Origin: Bifidobacterium breve
Lineage (GTDB): Bacteria > Actinomycetota > Actinomycetes > S36-B12
Length of the DNA: 5,993 nucleotides
Direction: 5' to 3'
Assembly (NCBI GenBank): GCA_943328365.2
Contig: CALPZT020000110.1
Location: 1-5,993 of the forward strand
Made by a program: the position numbers and the translations under genes. Below are positions 5,621 through 5,993 of the stretch, one piece after another. The first letter of the stretch is position 1; each line of letters starts with the position of its first letter. The notes under the pieces were generated by a model. The model was not told the origin of the DNA, made no database searches, and saw only the letters and a program-made list of their open reading frames with translations.

Positions 5621-5621
5621 T
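5594..5621 (+). promoter_or_regulatory. groEL promoter embedded in CIRCE 2
   Basis: TTAGCA (5594-5599, four of six matches to TTGACA) and GATAAT (5616-5621, five of six to TATAAT) are spaced 16 bp apart. Transcription would begin near 5628, about 27 nt before the groEL ATG. Both promoter boxes fall in the arms of operator 2, a simple steric repression layout. Confidence 0.6.
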
Positions 5622-5638
5622 CCACGTACGGATGTTCC

Positions 5639-5645
5639 GGGAGGA
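5639..5645 (+). promoter_or_regulatory. groEL ribosome-binding site
   Basis: GGGAGGA lies nine bases before the ATG at 5655 and fixes the groEL start. Confidence 0.75.
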
Positions 5646-5654
5646 ACTGGCCCC

Positions 5655-5993
5655 ATGGCAAAAATCATTGCATTCAACGAAGAGGCTCGTCGCTCGCTGG
5701 AGCGCGGCATGAACGTGCTCGCCGACGCAGTCAAGGTGACCCTCGGCCCGAAGGGCCGTAACGTCGTCCTGGAGAAGAAGTGGGGAGCCCCCACGATCAC
5801 CAACGATGGCGTCTCCATCGCCAAGGAGATCGATCTCGAGGATCCCTACGAGAAGATCGGTGCTGAGCTCGTCAAGGAGGTCGCCAAGAAGACGGACGAC
5901 GTCGCTGGCGACGGCACCACCACCGCAACCGTGCTCGCCCAGGCGCTCGTTCGCGAAGGCCTGCGCAACGTCGCAGCCGGCGCAAACCCGATG
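5655..5993 (+). CDS. groEL: Chaperonin GroEL (Hsp60), N-terminal 113 residues, cut by window end
   Basis: GroEL forms the double-ring cytosolic ATP-driven folding chamber. The window holds the first 113 of about 540 codons, covering the start of the equatorial ATPase domain. It begins MAKIIAFNEEARRSLERGMN and shows TLGPKGRNVVLEKKWGAPTITNDG (in 29-52, the phosphate-binding loop with the TLGPKGR motif), KEIDLEDPYEKIGA (57-70) and GDGTTT (85-90), which holds the catalytic-site Asp86 and ATP-contacting threonines. The sequence is strongly actinobacterial in style. The ATG is fixed by the ribosome-binding site upstream. No groES lies directly upstream, as for the separately encoded groEL copies (groEL2 type) common in Actinomycetota. 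Control by HrcA is predicted from two CIRCE sites. The frame remains open at the window end. Confidence 0.98.
   Translation, partial: MAKIIAFNEEARRSLERGMNVLADAVKVTLGPKGRNVVLEKKWGAPTITNDGVSIAKEIDLEDPYEKIGAELVKEVAKKTDDVAGDGTTTATVLAQALVREGLRNVAAGANPM

Larger units (their letters stand above)
5492..5654 (+). promoter_or_regulatory. groEL upstream regulatory region
   Basis: This 163-bp gap holds, in order, a set of GGGTT/AACCC inverted repeats that may end the upstream transcript, two tandem CIRCE operators, a sigma-A-like promoter placed within the second operator, and a strong ribosome-binding site. There is no groES gene, so groEL is the first gene of its unit. No HAIR (HspR) site was recognised here. 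Confidence 0.8.

Noticed and set aside
1..5993. Mobile element, CRISPR, toxin-antitoxin or defence system
   Set aside because: No transposase, integrase, terminal repeats, regular spacer arrays or paired small toxin/antitoxin genes were seen. The CPBP (Abi) family name alone does not show phage defence.

Overview
The window is high-GC DNA with strongly G/C-biased third codon positions and GTG/TTG starts. The GroEL N-terminus, a DUF3263 protein (an actinobacterial family) and HrcA-type CIRCE operators upstream of groEL point to an Actinomycetota chromosome. No genus can be assigned from sequence alone. I see no rRNA, tRNA, CRISPR array, transposase, integrase or phage gene.

Layout. Positions 1-2783, minus strand: three genes of a peptide/nickel-type (Opp/Dpp) ABC importer, read permease B, permease C, ATPase, with two 4-bp ATGA overlaps. 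The ATPase runs off the window at base 1, a little short of its expected C-terminus. Positions 2784-2991: a divergent intergenic region with a cluster of short direct and inverted repeats and a perfect 16-bp palindrome. Positions 2992-3741, plus strand: a CPBP-family (Abi/CAAX protease-like) membrane protein, probably from a leaderless mRNA. Positions 3813-4214: a DUF3263 protein with two competing starts. Positions 4286-5491: a MalE-type sugar-binding protein with no transporter partner in the window. Positions 5492-5654: a short gap with inverted repeats, two tandem CIRCE operators and a promoter. Positions 5655-5993: the first 113 codons of groEL, cut by the window end; no groES precedes it.

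How the genes work together. The minus-strand genes are one translationally coupled operon for uptake of short peptides or similar solutes; its binding protein is not visible. The MalE-type protein belongs to a different importer family (CUT1) and is unlikely to serve that operon. groEL is a separate heat-shock unit, expected to be repressed by HrcA through the two CIRCE sites. DUF3263 close to groEL matches a neighbourhood I recall from mycobacteria and streptomycetes, where a LytR-C-terminal (VirR-like) gene usually follows DUF3263; here the sugar-binding protein occupies that place.

I did not find a convincing undescribed multi-gene system. The most interesting points are the repeat cluster in the divergent promoter region, the tandem CIRCE geometry, the orphan sugar-binding protein with an ambiguous export signal, and two genes whose start sites are in real doubt.
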